Positions 18,708 through 28,112 of a stretch of DNA of 64,000 nt are shown in pieces. This DNA comes from JAGQSZ01 sp049647585. GTDB taxonomy: Bacteria; Actinomycetota; Acidimicrobiia; Acidimicrobiales; Microtrichaceae. A program made the translations under genes and the position numbers. The notes below the pieces were generated by a model, which worked only from the letters and a program-made list of their open reading frames with translations, had not been told where the DNA came from and ran no database searches. The number at the start of each line of letters is the position of its first letter. The stretch's first letter is position 1. Location: NCBI GenBank assembly GCA_049647585.1, contig JBARXY010000007.1:34467-98466 (forward strand). The letters run 5' to 3'.

Positions 18708-19616
18708 TTTGCGACCTGGTCGGGTGACCGCCAGCCCGGCACCCAGAAGTCCGAGTCCCACCAGGAAGCACACTCGGTCCACCGCTCCGATGAGAATCCC
18801 AAGGGAAACGGCGAGCCCAACCAGCGGGCTGACAGCCCCGGAGAACGCCTCACGGATTCCGAGACCTCCGGGAAATATCCCAGTTGCTGTGGCTGCAACC
18901 GAAGCGGCTGTCAGGCCGGCGACGGCGCCAATCGAAAGCGTATGACCCAGGACAAGAGCGGCGATGAATATCCGTAGCCCTGTCACAGCGGCCACGAACG
19001 TCTCGCCCAAGAGAAGTCGCCCGGTCGCAGCGGCCGGATCATCGGTGACTCTTGCCATGAGTCGGATTGACGCCACTGAACATGCGACTCCGCCAAGAAG
19101 GGCGGCGACCCCAGCTATCGGGTTGCCGGTGAGGAGCAGAATGATTCCCGTCAAGGTTCCGGTAACCGACAGGAAGGCGAATCCTTGACCACCCATTGCC
19201 GTGACAAGTTCCCGATAGCCAGCACCGGCAAGTCGAAGGCTCGCGGATCGGACAAGCATCGATCCAGGGATCGGCAACAGGTTCGATAGTGAAGATAGGA
19301 AGCTGACGCGAAAAGTCTCGCTGGTTGTCGGTCGCTGGCCCAACGACCGGGCGACCAGCGCATACTCGACACCATTCGCAGCAAGATTGAGGACTGTCCC
19401 AAGGCCTATCAGAACAATCATTGGACCCACGTGGAGCGTGGTCTTGGGAAGGTGCTTCGCAGCTATGACGCACTGAGCAATGAAAAGAGCGATAGCTAGG
19501 GCAAGTGCCACCCACCGGGTCGGACCCGTGGAAAACGCACGGAGCCGGCGGACCATCCGTTCAAGAGTCCGAACCCCTTTGCGCGCTGAATTCCTGAGGG
19601 CGTCAGAGGCCTGCAT
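18642..19616 (-). CDS. UPF0104 / flippase-like integral membrane protein (second copy)
   Basis: Membrane protein of 324 aa with ~8 hydrophobic helices and the family signature GIFPGGLGIREAFSGAVSP near the C-terminus, equivalent to GVREASLGLLVGG in the paralogue at 11867-12772. The N-terminus is basic (RKGVRTLERMVRRLRAF), as expected for an inside-facing end. ATG start; the 3' end overlaps the convergent GT4 gene. Probable role in moving or stabilising lipid-linked glycans, by family and context only. Confidence 0.8.
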   Translation of the reverse strand: MQASDALRNSARKGVRTLERMVRRLRAFSTGPTRWVALALAIALFIAQCVIAAKHLPKTTLHVGPMIVLIGLGTVLNLAANGVEYALVARSLGQRPTTSETFRVSFLSSLSNLLPIPGSMLVRSASLRLAGAGYRELVTAMGGQGFAFLSVTGTLTGIILLLTGNPIAGVAALLGGVACSVASIRLMARVTDDPAAATGRLLLGETFVAAVTGLRIFIAALVLGHTLSIGAVAGLTAASVAATATGIFPGGLGIREAFSGAVSPLVGLAVSLGILIGAVDRVCFLVGLGLLGAGLAVTRPGRKLLGSSSPDREVVQEPNHAPAE

Positions 19617-19757
19617 GCAGATCTGCCTAGTTCTGGCGGGTGGTCATGTTGGCCTCACTTGGAAATGATGTCATTCCCCGTAATGTCGAAGCGAATGCCT
19701 GCCAGTGAGGCCCAGGCCAGTGAGCTGATATTGAACAGTGGCAAACCGAGTGGGAGA

Positions 19758-21560
19758 TCAGCCCTCAGAAGCGGAGGCTTCGATAACGACGACCACCTGT
19801 CCCGAGGTGACCGATGCTCCGGATTCGACGTTGACTGCGGTGACGGTCCCGTCGATGTCTGCGGCGACGTTGTTCTCCATCTTCATGGCTTCGAGTACGA
19901 CCACCGTGTCACCCTTCGACACCGACTGGCCGACTTCGACCTCGACTTTGACGATGGTTCCCTGCATGGGGACAGCGATCTTGCCGCTGCCTGCTGCGCC
20001 GCTCGAGGACGAGCCGGAACCGCCGCGCTTGGGGCGGGACTTCGTGGCCGTACCCGGGCCGCCGACCGGAGCCAGCTGTGATTCCGGAACGTACAGAGAA
20101 ACGGCGAAGCGCTTGCCGTTCACCTCGACATCGACATCCCGCTTGACCTTCGGTTCCGCGGTCTCGTCGGTATCGGAGGTGCCCGGGTCACCGGCACCTG
20201 CCTGGCCACCGATACCGGTCAGGTCAAGCGTGTCCTCGACCCACTTGGTCGTGTGGCGCAGCGCTGCGAAGTCAGGGTGCTTGAGGATCGCAAGGTCGGC
20301 AGGGATCGTCGTTGCGACGCCCCGGATCTCGGTTTCCTCGAGCGCCCGGATCATTCTTGCGATGGCAACTTCACGGTTGCGTCCCCAGACGCAGAGCTTG
20401 CCGGTCAGGTTGTCGTAGTACTGGCTGATCTCATCGCCCTGCTCGTAGCCGCCGTCCCAGCGCACTCCGTAGCCTGAAGCAACCCGCATCGTGGTGAGCG
20501 GACCGGGGGAGGGCAGGAACTTGCCTTCGGCGACGTCCTCGGCGTTGATGCGAACCTCGATTGCGTGACCGCGGATCTCGACATCTTCCTGGGTCAGCGG
20601 CAGTTCTTCGCCCGCAGCGACCCGAAGCTGTAGCTCGACCAGATCCAACTCGGTGACGAGTTCGCTCACCGGGTGCTCGACCTGGAGGCGGGTGTTCATC
20701 TCGAGATAGAAGAACGATTCGTCCTGGTACAGGAACTCGACGGTCCCGGCGTTCTCGTAGTCGCAGCCCTTGGCCACCGCCACGGCGGCCTCGCCCATCT
20801 CGACCAGAAGGCGCTCAGGGATACCTGCTGCCGGCGCTTCCTCGATCAGCTTCTGATGGCGTCGCTGGGCAGAGCAGTCACGGGTTCCGACGTAGATGCA
20901 GTTGCCGTGTGAGTCCGCTATCAGCTGGACCTCGACGTGGCGTGGTCCCGTCAGGTAGCGCTCCATGTAGCACTCGTCCCGGCCGAAGTATGCGAGCGAT
21001 TCGCGCTGCGCGGATTCGAGGGCTGATGTCACTTCTTCGGCAGAGTTGACGACCTTCATGCCGCGGCCACCGCCGCCATAGGCGGCCTTGATCGCGATCG
21101 GATAGCCGAACTCTTCACCGAATGCTGCCACCTGGGACGGGTCGGTGATGATGTCGGTGGTTCCCGGCACGCCGTGGACCCCGACCTTCTCGGCCGCGAG
21201 GCGTGCCGAGATCTTGTCGCCCATGACGTCGATCGCCTCGGGCGGAGGACCAATGAACTTGACGCCCATCTCGGTGATCTGCCGTGCGAAATCACTGTTC
21301 TCCGAGAAGAACCCGTAACCCGGATGGACGGCCTCGGCGCCTGAGCGCTTGATCACATCGAGGATCTTGTCAGCATCGATGTAACTCTCTGCCGCCGTCT
21401 GGCCACCCAAGGCGTAGGCCTCATCGGCAAGTCGGACATGGAGTGCGTCGCGATCAAGATCGGAGTAGACAGCGACGGTGGAGACCCCGAGTTCGCGGCA
21501 TGCTCGGATGACCCGAACTGCGATTTCTCCACGGTTGGCGATTAGCACCTTTGAAAACAC
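19758..21560 (-). CDS. accA: Acyl-CoA carboxylase alpha subunit (biotin carboxylase + BCCP)
   Basis: Biotin-dependent acetyl/propionyl-CoA carboxylase alpha chain of 600 aa, the actinobacterial AccA fusion. Residues 1-450 are biotin carboxylase (KVLIANRGEIAVRVIRAC, ATP-grasp GGGGRGMKVV, RDCSAQRRHQKLIEEAP, EMNTRLQVEHPVSE). A variable linker of ~80 residues leads to the biotinyl domain with the biotinylated lysine in VLEAMKMENNV. It catalyses ATP-dependent carboxylation of biotin and works with a separate beta carboxyltransferase not found here. The GTG start is 16 bp from the divergent birA start, so the two probably share a regulatory region. Confidence 0.95.
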   Translation of the reverse strand: MFSKVLIANRGEIAVRVIRACRELGVSTVAVYSDLDRDALHVRLADEAYALGGQTAAESYIDADKILDVIKRSGAEAVHPGYGFFSENSDFARQITEMGVKFIGPPPEAIDVMGDKISARLAAEKVGVHGVPGTTDIITDPSQVAAFGEEFGYPIAIKAAYGGGGRGMKVVNSAEEVTSALESAQRESLAYFGRDECYMERYLTGPRHVEVQLIADSHGNCIYVGTRDCSAQRRHQKLIEEAPAAGIPERLLVEMGEAAVAVAKGCDYENAGTVEFLYQDESFFYLEMNTRLQVEHPVSELVTELDLVELQLRVAAGEELPLTQEDVEIRGHAIEVRINAEDVAEGKFLPSPGPLTTMRVASGYGVRWDGGYEQGDEISQYYDNLTGKLCVWGRNREVAIARMIRALEETEIRGVATTIPADLAILKHPDFAALRHTTKWVEDTLDLTGIGGQAGAGDPGTSDTDETAEPKVKRDVDVEVNGKRFAVSLYVPESQLAPVGGPGTATKSRPKRGGSGSSSSGAAGSGKIAVPMQGTIVKVEVEVGQSVSKGDTVVVLEAMKMENNVAADIDGTVTAVNVESGASVTSGQVVVVIEASASEG

Positions 21561-21576
21561 GCTCTAACTTTCCCCT

Positions 21577-22470
21577 GTGAGCTTTGATCGCGCCAAGTCC
21601 GCGCTAAACGGAACCCGATTCGCCGACCTGCGAAGTGTTGCTGAAACCGGCTCCACGAACGCTGATGTGCGTTCCCTTCTGACGGCTGCAACGGCTGATG
21701 GACTCTCCGGTGGACCAAGCGGAACACCGAATGTCGGAGCCTACCCCGAGGCCCCGGTCGTTCTGTTGGCCGACCACCAGAACGCCGGCCGTGGTCGCCG
21801 CGGTCGAGGCTGGGATGCGCCCGCGGGCTCGTCGGTGTTGATGACGATCGGCTATCCGCTCAGATCGGTGCCGCCCGAACGGTGGACCCTCATGACGATG
21901 TGCCTTTCGCTGGCCGTTACCGACACGACCACCCAGATGGGCATCGGATCCGTTTCGATCAAGTGGCCCAATGACCTTGTGGTTGAGGCGCCCGACGCCC
22001 CACTCGGCTACCGGAAGTTGGGCGGCGTTCTCGCCGAGACAGCCCTGTCCCCGCGACTGGGTGACTGTGTGATTCTCGGTCTGGGCCTGAACGTCAACTG
22101 GCGCTCGATGCCTGACGAGCTTGCCGACACGGCGGCCTCGCTGAGTTCGCTGTTGCAACCGAAGGACTCCGACCGTGCGATCGACCTTGACGATGTTGTC
22201 ATCGGAATCCTCGGGCGCCTCGATGACACCTGGCTTCCTGCCGTTGAGGGTTCCGCGAATGATCTCGAGAAGCTTTTCGACGCCTATCGACAGCGCTGTT
22301 CGACGCTACGGCGAAAGGTGCGGATCGAGGTTCCCAACGGGACCATCGTCGGCACGGCAACGGACGTCGCTCCCGACGGGGCGCTGGTGGTGACGGGACC
22401 CGATGGTGTCCGCAGAATCACAGTTGGTGATGTGGTGCACCTACGTCCCGAGATAGATCCCGAGCCCTAG
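21577..22470 (+). CDS. birA: Biotin--[acetyl-CoA-carboxylase] ligase, group I (no DNA-binding domain)
   Basis: Biotin protein ligase of 297 aa. The catalytic domain begins almost at once with AETGSTNADVRSLL; GRGRRGRGWDAPAGSS is the biotinyl-AMP loop, KWPNDL the conserved substrate motif, and a small C-terminal SH3-like domain ends at VVHLRPEID. It lacks the N-terminal helix-turn-helix of E. coli BirA, so it should not be a repressor. It lies back to back with accA, whose BCCP domain is its expected substrate. The 3' end overlaps the convergent pabC-like gene by 53 bp. Confidence 0.94.
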   Translation: MSFDRAKSALNGTRFADLRSVAETGSTNADVRSLLTAATADGLSGGPSGTPNVGAYPEAPVVLLADHQNAGRGRRGRGWDAPAGSSVLMTIGYPLRSVPPERWTLMTMCLSLAVTDTTTQMGIGSVSIKWPNDLVVEAPDAPLGYRKLGGVLAETALSPRLGDCVILGLGLNVNWRSMPDELADTAASLSSLLQPKDSDRAIDLDDVVIGILGRLDDTWLPAVEGSANDLEKLFDAYRQRCSTLRRKVRIEVPNGTIVGTATDVAPDGALVVTGPDGVRRITVGDVVHLRPEIDPEP

Positions 22471-23203
22471 CTGCCAGGAACGCAATCCGGGTTGCCTGGG
22501 TCAGTTCGCCGTCCACCGTCAGTGGGCGACCGGCAATCGACGCGATCGACTGGACGTTGCGGCCGGTCGAGGCAAGGAAGGCTTCGGCGACTTCGGCAAG
22601 GTCGGAGACCTCGACAGCTTCCTCCCTGACAGAAATTCCAACGGAGCTCACGGCTTCAAGGATTATCGACCTGGTCACTCCGGCTCGACACCCGGATGAC
22701 AACGGCGGAGTTATCAGCGAGTCATCACAGACCAGAAAGATGTTGCTTGAGCAACCTTCCACGAGGTGGGCGCCGAGGTTGACCAACAGGACCTCATCCG
22801 CGTCGGGGTGGGACGCGATCGTGGCGACGCCCGGCGTCATTCCAGAGCTTTTCAGCCCGTAGAGAACCGAGCCCGTGTCGACCGGGGTGTCTGCGACGTC
22901 AACGTGGGCCGGGCGGTTCGGAACGATCAACGGGGCGATGAAGAGGTGCAGGGACCCACGGAGGGTGCCCTCGCTGGAGTCGCGTCGCCCGGACCACGAA
23001 ACACGTAGGCGCCCGGGTTCCGGGCCCCATCGCCGGAGTGTCTCGCCCACCGCTGAGTCGATCAACTTTCGATCCGGGTCGGGTAACCCGAGGGTCGCCG
23101 CGGCGGAACTCAACAGAGATAGATGTTCTGCAAGCGCGAATGGGTGGCCGTCGAGAACCTCGATCGTCTCGAACACCGACGGGCACGGCGGGGGAGTGGA
23201 CAC
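22418..23203 (-). CDS. pabC: Class IV PLP aminotransferase, probable 4-amino-4-deoxychorismate lyase
   Basis: Fold-type IV PLP enzyme of ~261 aa (GTG start at 23203, two bases after the pabB stop; the longer open frame inside pabB is rejected). YGLKSSGMTP holds the catalytic lysine, and VEGCSSNIFLVCDDSLITPPLSSGCRAGVTR is the phosphate-binding region shared with IlvE, Dat and PabC. The pairing with pabB strongly favours ADC lyase, which makes p-aminobenzoate for folate. D-amino-acid or branched-chain transaminase activity cannot be excluded from sequence. Confidence 0.85.
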   Translation of the reverse strand: MSTPPPCPSVFETIEVLDGHPFALAEHLSLLSSAAATLGLPDPDRKLIDSAVGETLRRWGPEPGRLRVSWSGRRDSSEGTLRGSLHLFIAPLIVPNRPAHVDVADTPVDTGSVLYGLKSSGMTPGVATIASHPDADEVLLVNLGAHLVEGCSSNIFLVCDDSLITPPLSSGCRAGVTRSIILEAVSSVGISVREEAVEVSDLAEVAEAFLASTGRNVQSIASIAGRPLTVDGELTQATRIAFLAARARDLSRDVGAPHHQL

Positions 23204-23205
23204 CG

Positions 23206-24285
23206 CTAGGAAACCCTGTCGCCGTCGCCGACCCGTCCCTGGGCCACTCGGAGCAGATTCTGTGCCTTCAGGGTCGTTTCGGCCCACTCACCCTCCGGGG
23301 TCGAGTCATAGGTGATCGCACCCCCTGTTCCGAAGTGCAGGGCGTCGTCGGCAATCCAGAAGGTCCTGATGGCGACGTTGAGCTCACCCTCTACGCGGTC
23401 GGCGTCCACCCAGCCAACAGCCCCGCAGTAGACCCCGCGACTCTGTGGTTCAAGCCGGGCGATGGCCTTCAGCGCCGCCAGCTTTGGTGCGCCGGTAACC
23501 GATCCCGGTGGGAACGTGGCGTCGATGGCATCAGCCCATCCGAGTCCGTCGCGAAGGCTTCCCTCGACGGTGCTCACCAGGTGGAAGAGTCCGGGATGTT
23601 CCTCGACTCGCATCAGATCCGGCACATGGATCGACCCCCAATCGCAGACGCGGCCGAGGTCGTTGCGCACCAGGTCGACGATCATGACGTTCTCGGCGGC
23701 ATCCTTCGCGAGGAACCCGGAACGTGTGCAGGAGGTTCCCTTGATAGGAGATGACCAGATTCGCCTTCCGTTCCTCCCTAGGAAAAGTTCCGGAGATGCA
23801 CTAGCTACGTGGATTCCCTGTTCAGGAAGTCGGACGACCGCCGAGAATGGAGCGGGATTGCCAAGCGCGAGTTCGGCTCCCAGAGCCGCCACGTCTGTCG
23901 AGAGGTCGGATCCGTGGGGGATAGAACGGAGCAGCGGCGATTGCAGATGGCGGGTCAGATTGACCTGGTAGACGTTTCCGGCGGCGATCTCGGAGCGAAT
24001 TACGCCTACGGCCTCGACGAACTCGTCGTGGGGAAGCGAATCATTCCAAGTGTCGGTAGATGGACCGCGCCAACTCGGCCCCGGCCACGGGCGGGCCGGG
24101 CGAACCCTGTCGAACCGGGCGCAGATGACCTCACCGTCGAACGGGATGACCACCGCCCAGAAACCGCTCGAGTCCAGAGCCGCCAGGTCCGAGGTGACAT
24201 CGACCAGCCCGGTGCAGAGTCGGCCGCCGACCACCGCCAAGGGGTCAGGGGCAAGACCGGCACTATGGCCGGATCGTCCGATCAT
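23206..24285 (-). CDS. pabB: Aminodeoxychorismate synthase component I
   Basis: Chorismate-binding enzyme of 359 aa. The catalytic domain contains EFVEAVGVIRSEIAAGNVYQVNLTRHL, the SSPIKGTSCTR motif with the PIKGT signature of PabB/TrpE, VMIVDLVRNDLGRVC and the FPPGSVTGAPK loop. The N-terminal domain is shorter than in TrpE, typical of PabB. It converts chorismate to 4-amino-4-deoxychorismate with a PabA amidotransferase, not seen here. It is followed within 2 bp by the PabC-like gene, forming a p-aminobenzoate operon. Confidence 0.9.
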   Translation of the reverse strand: MIGRSGHSAGLAPDPLAVVGGRLCTGLVDVTSDLAALDSSGFWAVVIPFDGEVICARFDRVRPARPWPGPSWRGPSTDTWNDSLPHDEFVEAVGVIRSEIAAGNVYQVNLTRHLQSPLLRSIPHGSDLSTDVAALGAELALGNPAPFSAVVRLPEQGIHVASASPELFLGRNGRRIWSSPIKGTSCTRSGFLAKDAAENVMIVDLVRNDLGRVCDWGSIHVPDLMRVEEHPGLFHLVSTVEGSLRDGLGWADAIDATFPPGSVTGAPKLAALKAIARLEPQSRGVYCGAVGWVDADRVEGELNVAIRTFWIADDALHFGTGGAITYDSTPEGEWAETTLKAQNLLRVAQGRVGDGDRVS

Positions 24286-24372
24286 GGTCCGATCATAAGT
24301 GGGCTCTCACGCGTCGCCGTCATGGGATTGGAGAGAACAAGGCACCTCAGATGGGACTGATACTTTCATGCC

Positions 24373-25890
24373 GTGGCCAGTGGAAGAGATCGCAAACCCC
24401 GTAGAACCTGGCCCCAGCGATTGTTGCTGACGACCAACATGTTGCTGGTCTTAGCGTGCCTCGCCGCGGCCGCGGGACTGACCAAGGTCCGTCGGACCAT
24501 CGAAGACGTTCCAGTTGTCGATATCGGCTCCTCCCTCGCCCCCGAGGTCGAGTCGACCGCACCCAGGAACTTCCTGATCATCGGCGTCGACTCGGCAGTC
24601 GGCCTCGACAAGGACAGCCCGGTACTCAAACAGCGTGATCTGACCGGTCAGCTCGCCGACGTGATCATGATCCTGCGGGTCGAACCGGCAAACAACTCGG
24701 CTCGACTTCTGTCGATCCCCAGGGACAGTCGTGTGGTGCTGGCTCGCAACGGAAGCTACGGCAGGATCAACGCCGCTCTGGGTGGAGTTGGTGGCGAGGC
24801 GAACTTGGTCAAGACGGTCAAGTGGAACTTCGGAATTCCCATCGACAACTACGTGAAGATCAACTTCGTCGGCTTCATGGACCTGGTGAAGGTGCTCGAC
24901 GGCGTTCCGATCTACTTCACAACGCCGGTTCGCGATCGTAAATCCGGGCTTTATATCGACGAGCCGGGCTGTCGGGTTCTGGACCCCGACCAGGCGCTGG
25001 CGTATGCCCGGGCACGCCACCTCTATTTCTACGAGGATGGCAAATGGCGTCCGGACGGTACCGGTGACCTGGGCCGGATCACCCGTCAGCAGGACTTCAT
25101 AAAGCGGGCGCTGCGCAAAGCCGCCGAGAAGGGGCTGCGCAACCCGACCACGGCCCTGGGCGTGATCAATGCAGCGACCAACGCTATTCGGATGGACTCG
25201 ACCCTGGACGTGGGAACTCTGCTTGAGCTTGCCAAGCAGTTCCAGAACTTCAACCCGGAGTCACTGGATTCCAGCCAGGTGCCAAGTGAATATGCGCCTC
25301 GCGGAGGCGTCGATTACCAAGAGGTTCTCTGGAGCCAAGCGGAACCGCTGCTCGACAAGTTCCGTGGCGTCGACCCCAAGGCTGGAGTGCTCCCCTCGAA
25401 CGTGATCGTCGGAGTGACGAGCCGTTCGGCTTCGGATAGTGAGCTTGATCCGATCGTCAAGAAGCTCGATGACCTGACCTTCGATGCCGATCTCTGGACC
25501 ACCAAGTCGGCCCCCCGGACGACCCGGATCATCTACGGACCCACCAGCCGCGACGCAGCGGTTCTCCTGGCCGCTCAACTGGAAACGCTGCCGACCTTCG
25601 AACTCGACGATTCCCTGGTCGGCAATCAGGTCAGGTTGGTGGTCGGGTCAGATTTCGACGGGATTCGCGATGTGGCGTTGCCCATCGATCAACTGCCGGC
25701 GGAGCTGCTCCCCGAGAAGCCGGCATCCGCGGATGGTTCCAATGGGAACGGTTCCTCGACTTCGTCCTCAATAGATCCGGAGAGTTCCACCACCACGGTC
25801 CCACAGCTGGATGGCGAACCACTCCCGGACGAAGCCGCCGAGCCGGGTGTTCTTCCGATCGACCCCGAACAGTCTGCACTTTGTCGATGA
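24373..25890 (+). CDS. LytR-CpsA-Psr (LCP) family cell-wall glycopolymer ligase with LytR C-terminal domain
   Basis: Membrane-anchored 505-aa protein: basic N-terminus, one TM helix (LLLTTNMLLVLACLAAAAGL), then an extracellular LCP domain (residues ~70-270) with NFLIIGVDSA, LSIPRDSRVVL, the polyprenyl-phosphate-binding Arg region and ALAYARARHLYFYEDG. Residues ~355-440 form a LytR_C domain and the tail is Ser/Thr-rich. LCP enzymes transfer undecaprenyl-linked polymers to peptidoglycan, so this is the likely attachment enzyme for the polysaccharide made by neighbouring genes. Confidence 0.92.
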   Translation: MASGRDRKPRRTWPQRLLLTTNMLLVLACLAAAAGLTKVRRTIEDVPVVDIGSSLAPEVESTAPRNFLIIGVDSAVGLDKDSPVLKQRDLTGQLADVIMILRVEPANNSARLLSIPRDSRVVLARNGSYGRINAALGGVGGEANLVKTVKWNFGIPIDNYVKINFVGFMDLVKVLDGVPIYFTTPVRDRKSGLYIDEPGCRVLDPDQALAYARARHLYFYEDGKWRPDGTGDLGRITRQQDFIKRALRKAAEKGLRNPTTALGVINAATNAIRMDSTLDVGTLLELAKQFQNFNPESLDSSQVPSEYAPRGGVDYQEVLWSQAEPLLDKFRGVDPKAGVLPSNVIVGVTSRSASDSELDPIVKKLDDLTFDADLWTTKSAPRTTRIIYGPTSRDAAVLLAAQLETLPTFELDDSLVGNQVRLVVGSDFDGIRDVALPIDQLPAELLPEKPASADGSNGNGSSTSSSIDPESSTTTVPQLDGEPLPDEAAEPGVLPIDPEQSALCR

Positions 25891-25966
25891 CCAAAGGTCT
25901 GTGACAAGCCCGTTTTGTCGTAATGTCAGGCGCCGGACATGGTCGAACGGTGATTGAAGGAGCGTT

Positions 25967-27253
25967 ATGGGTAACCGGATAGCGGTTGTCGGAGCCGGAT
26001 ATGTCGGGCTCACGTCCGGTGCATGTCTTTCACACCTGGGTCACGATGTCACCTGTATCGAATCGGACCCGGCGAAGGTCGAGATGCTCCGCGAGGGGCG
26101 GATCCCGATCAGCGAGCCGGGACTGGCCGAAATAGTCCAGGAAGGTATCGACAACGGTCGGCTGCGATTCACAGGCGATATGGCCTCGGGCGTAGCTGAC
26201 CGCGAGTTCGTGCTGCTGTGTGTCCCCACGCCCCAGGCCGAGGATGGTTCCGCAGACCTGTCGTTCATCACCCGGGCAGCGACCGATCTGAGCAAGCACA
26301 TTCCGTCCGGCGGAATCGTGATCAACAAGTCGACGGTCCCGCTCGGCTCCACCCATATTGTTGCTGACGCAATCAACAGGGACGACGTCCACGTCGTGTC
26401 AAACCCGGAGTTCCTCCGCGAGGGACATGCCGTGTCCGACTTCCTCCATCCAGAACGAGTGGTGATCGGCGCCGACGACACCGACATCGCCGTCCGAGTC
26501 GCTGGCCTACATCTGCGGCTCGCAGCGCCGGTTCTAGCGACCGATCCGACGTCGGCCGAATTGATCAAGTACGCATCGAACGCCTTTCTGGCAACCAAGC
26601 TCAGCTTCATGAACTCGATCGCATCCCTCGCCGAGCGAGCTGGAGCGGACATCGCCGATGTCGTTCTCGGCATCGGAATGGACCACCGGATCGGGTCCAA
26701 TTTCCTCCAGCCTGGTCCCGGCTGGGGTGGAAGCTGTCTTCCCAAGGACACGAGCGCCCTGGTCCACATCAGCAAGACCTTCGGCTACGACTTCTCTCTG
26801 CTCCAGTCGGTGATCGATACCAACCAGAAGCAGTTCGAGGTAGTGGTCGAAAAGGTCCGTGAGGTCCTGGAGGTGCCCCTCGAGGGTGCACAGATTGCCG
26901 TATGGGGACTGACCTTCAAGGCGAACACGGACGACGTCAGGGCCTCCCCGGCTGTCGAGGTGATCAAGCGTCTTCAGCAGGCAGGAGCTGTCATCAAGGC
27001 ATATGACCCGGGTCTGAGTGCCACCTCCAGTCGGATGCTCGAGGGGATCGACGTCGCTGCGGACCCCTATGACTGCGTGAAGGACGCCCAGGCGCTGGTG
27101 GTGCTGACCGAATGGCCGGAGTTCGCCTCGATGGACCTGGACCGAGTGGCAACCCAGATGGCATCCCTGGGAGTCGTCGACACCCGCACGACGCTCGACC
27201 GTGCGGCGCTTGAGCGCCGTGGATTCAGGTTCAGGGGAATCGGCCGCACCTGA
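25967..27253 (+). CDS. ugd: UDP-glucose 6-dehydrogenase
   Basis: UDP-glucose/GDP-mannose dehydrogenase family member, 428 aa. NAD motif IAVVGAGYVGLTSG at residues 5-18, GATAEL-like helix SAELIKYASNAFLATK, catalytic cysteine in GPGWGGSCLPKD, and the C-terminal UDP-binding domain with VWGLTFKANTDDVRASP. It oxidises UDP-glucose to UDP-glucuronate for surface polysaccharide. The ATG start is preceded by AAGGAG. It is the last polysaccharide gene before the accessory island. Confidence 0.94.
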   Translation: MGNRIAVVGAGYVGLTSGACLSHLGHDVTCIESDPAKVEMLREGRIPISEPGLAEIVQEGIDNGRLRFTGDMASGVADREFVLLCVPTPQAEDGSADLSFITRAATDLSKHIPSGGIVINKSTVPLGSTHIVADAINRDDVHVVSNPEFLREGHAVSDFLHPERVVIGADDTDIAVRVAGLHLRLAAPVLATDPTSAELIKYASNAFLATKLSFMNSIASLAERAGADIADVVLGIGMDHRIGSNFLQPGPGWGGSCLPKDTSALVHISKTFGYDFSLLQSVIDTNQKQFEVVVEKVREVLEVPLEGAQIAVWGLTFKANTDDVRASPAVEVIKRLQQAGAVIKAYDPGLSATSSRMLEGIDVAADPYDCVKDAQALVVLTEWPEFASMDLDRVATQMASLGVVDTRTTLDRAALERRGFRFRGIGRT

Positions 27254-27464
27254 ACCGCGCTCCGTCACTGCGCAACTTAAGGTGCGTTCCCGTGGGCAGC
27301 GTGGTGTCCTAAGTCTCCCCCGACCGGAAAGCTGCTCAGATTGCTGGGAGGGGCGGGTGTAGAGCTGCCGAGATTCGGGCGTACTTGTGAGTGCGGGTCA
27401 TGTTTCGGGTTGACGTGGCTGCTATTGCTGGTCAAGTATCGATTGCGGGTTTCTGGGGAGGGTG

Positions 27465-27932
27465 ATGGTTGGGGGTCGGCTTTTGGCGGCGGCGTGGGTC
27501 GGGGTCGTTTTGGCGTCGGGTTGTTCTGGGGGCAGCGATTCTGGGGATCACCCGGGTCGTTCGGTTTCGAGTGTTGTGATTTCTGATTCGGTGTCGTTGA
27601 GGACTGCCGGGGTTCAGCGTGGTGCTGGTCGGGTGGTTGCGGATTCGGTGGTGTTGGAATCGCCCGGCTATTTGGTGGTCTATGAGGATGGCGGTGGAGC
27701 GCCGGGACGGATTTTGGCTTCATCTGAGCTGTTGGATGTGGGCGAGTCGCGTGATGTCGTGGTGGATCTCTCAGGCGGGCTGGATGTGGGATCTTCTGTC
27801 TGGTTGATGTTGCATTCCGAGGACGGCGAATCGAAAGGATTCGGGTTCGGGGCTGGGGATCCACCGTTGGCCGGCGATGGGGGTGTCGGTGTGTTGAAGG
27901 TGGAACTGAAGCCTGGTTCGGGTCGGTCCTAA
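27465..27932 (+). CDS. Small lipoprotein with DUF7282-like domain
   Basis: 155-aa predicted lipoprotein: signal sequence GRLLAAAWVGVVLASGC with the lipobox LASGC. Residues ~35-150 form one beta-rich domain (VISDSVSLRTAG, VVADSVVLESPGYLVVYEDGGG, ending in VGVLKVELKPG) like the DUF7282 repeats of archaeal and bacterial surface proteins. The coding strand is unusually rich in G and T, with many T- and G-ending codons, unlike the C-ending bias of neighbouring genes, which suggests recent acquisition. A proline-rich frame on the other strand is its shadow. Function unknown. Confidence 0.72.
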   Translation: MVGGRLLAAAWVGVVLASGCSGGSDSGDHPGRSVSSVVISDSVSLRTAGVQRGAGRVVADSVVLESPGYLVVYEDGGGAPGRILASSELLDVGESRDVVVDLSGGLDVGSSVWLMLHSEDGESKGFGFGAGDPPLAGDGGVGVLKVELKPGSGRS

Positions 27933-28042
27933 CGGTGGTGTCGGCGGATTTCGGAGGTTTGGTGGGATGAGCGGATCGTGGGTTGGGCGTTCTCGCTCGG
28001 GTCGTGTTGGCAGCGGTTTTCTGGTTGTTGGTTTGGTGGCGT

Positions 28043-28070
28043 TGTCGCGTGTCAGGCTTTGTGGCAGGGG
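28043..28070 (+). repeat. Left terminal inverted repeat of the IS
   Basis: TGTCGCGTGTCA followed by a TGGCAGGG block. It pairs with the right end at 29365-29392 with a few mismatches and one gap. Confidence 0.8.
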
Positions 28071-28112
28071 TAGTTAGTTGTGTTCTGATCCCCTGACGAA
28101 AGGCTGAATGTT

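Noticed and set aside
27277..27864. 195-codon Pro/Arg-rich minus-strand frame
   Set aside because: Low-complexity mirror of the G/T-rich lipoprotein gene, which has a lipobox and a domain on the plus strand.
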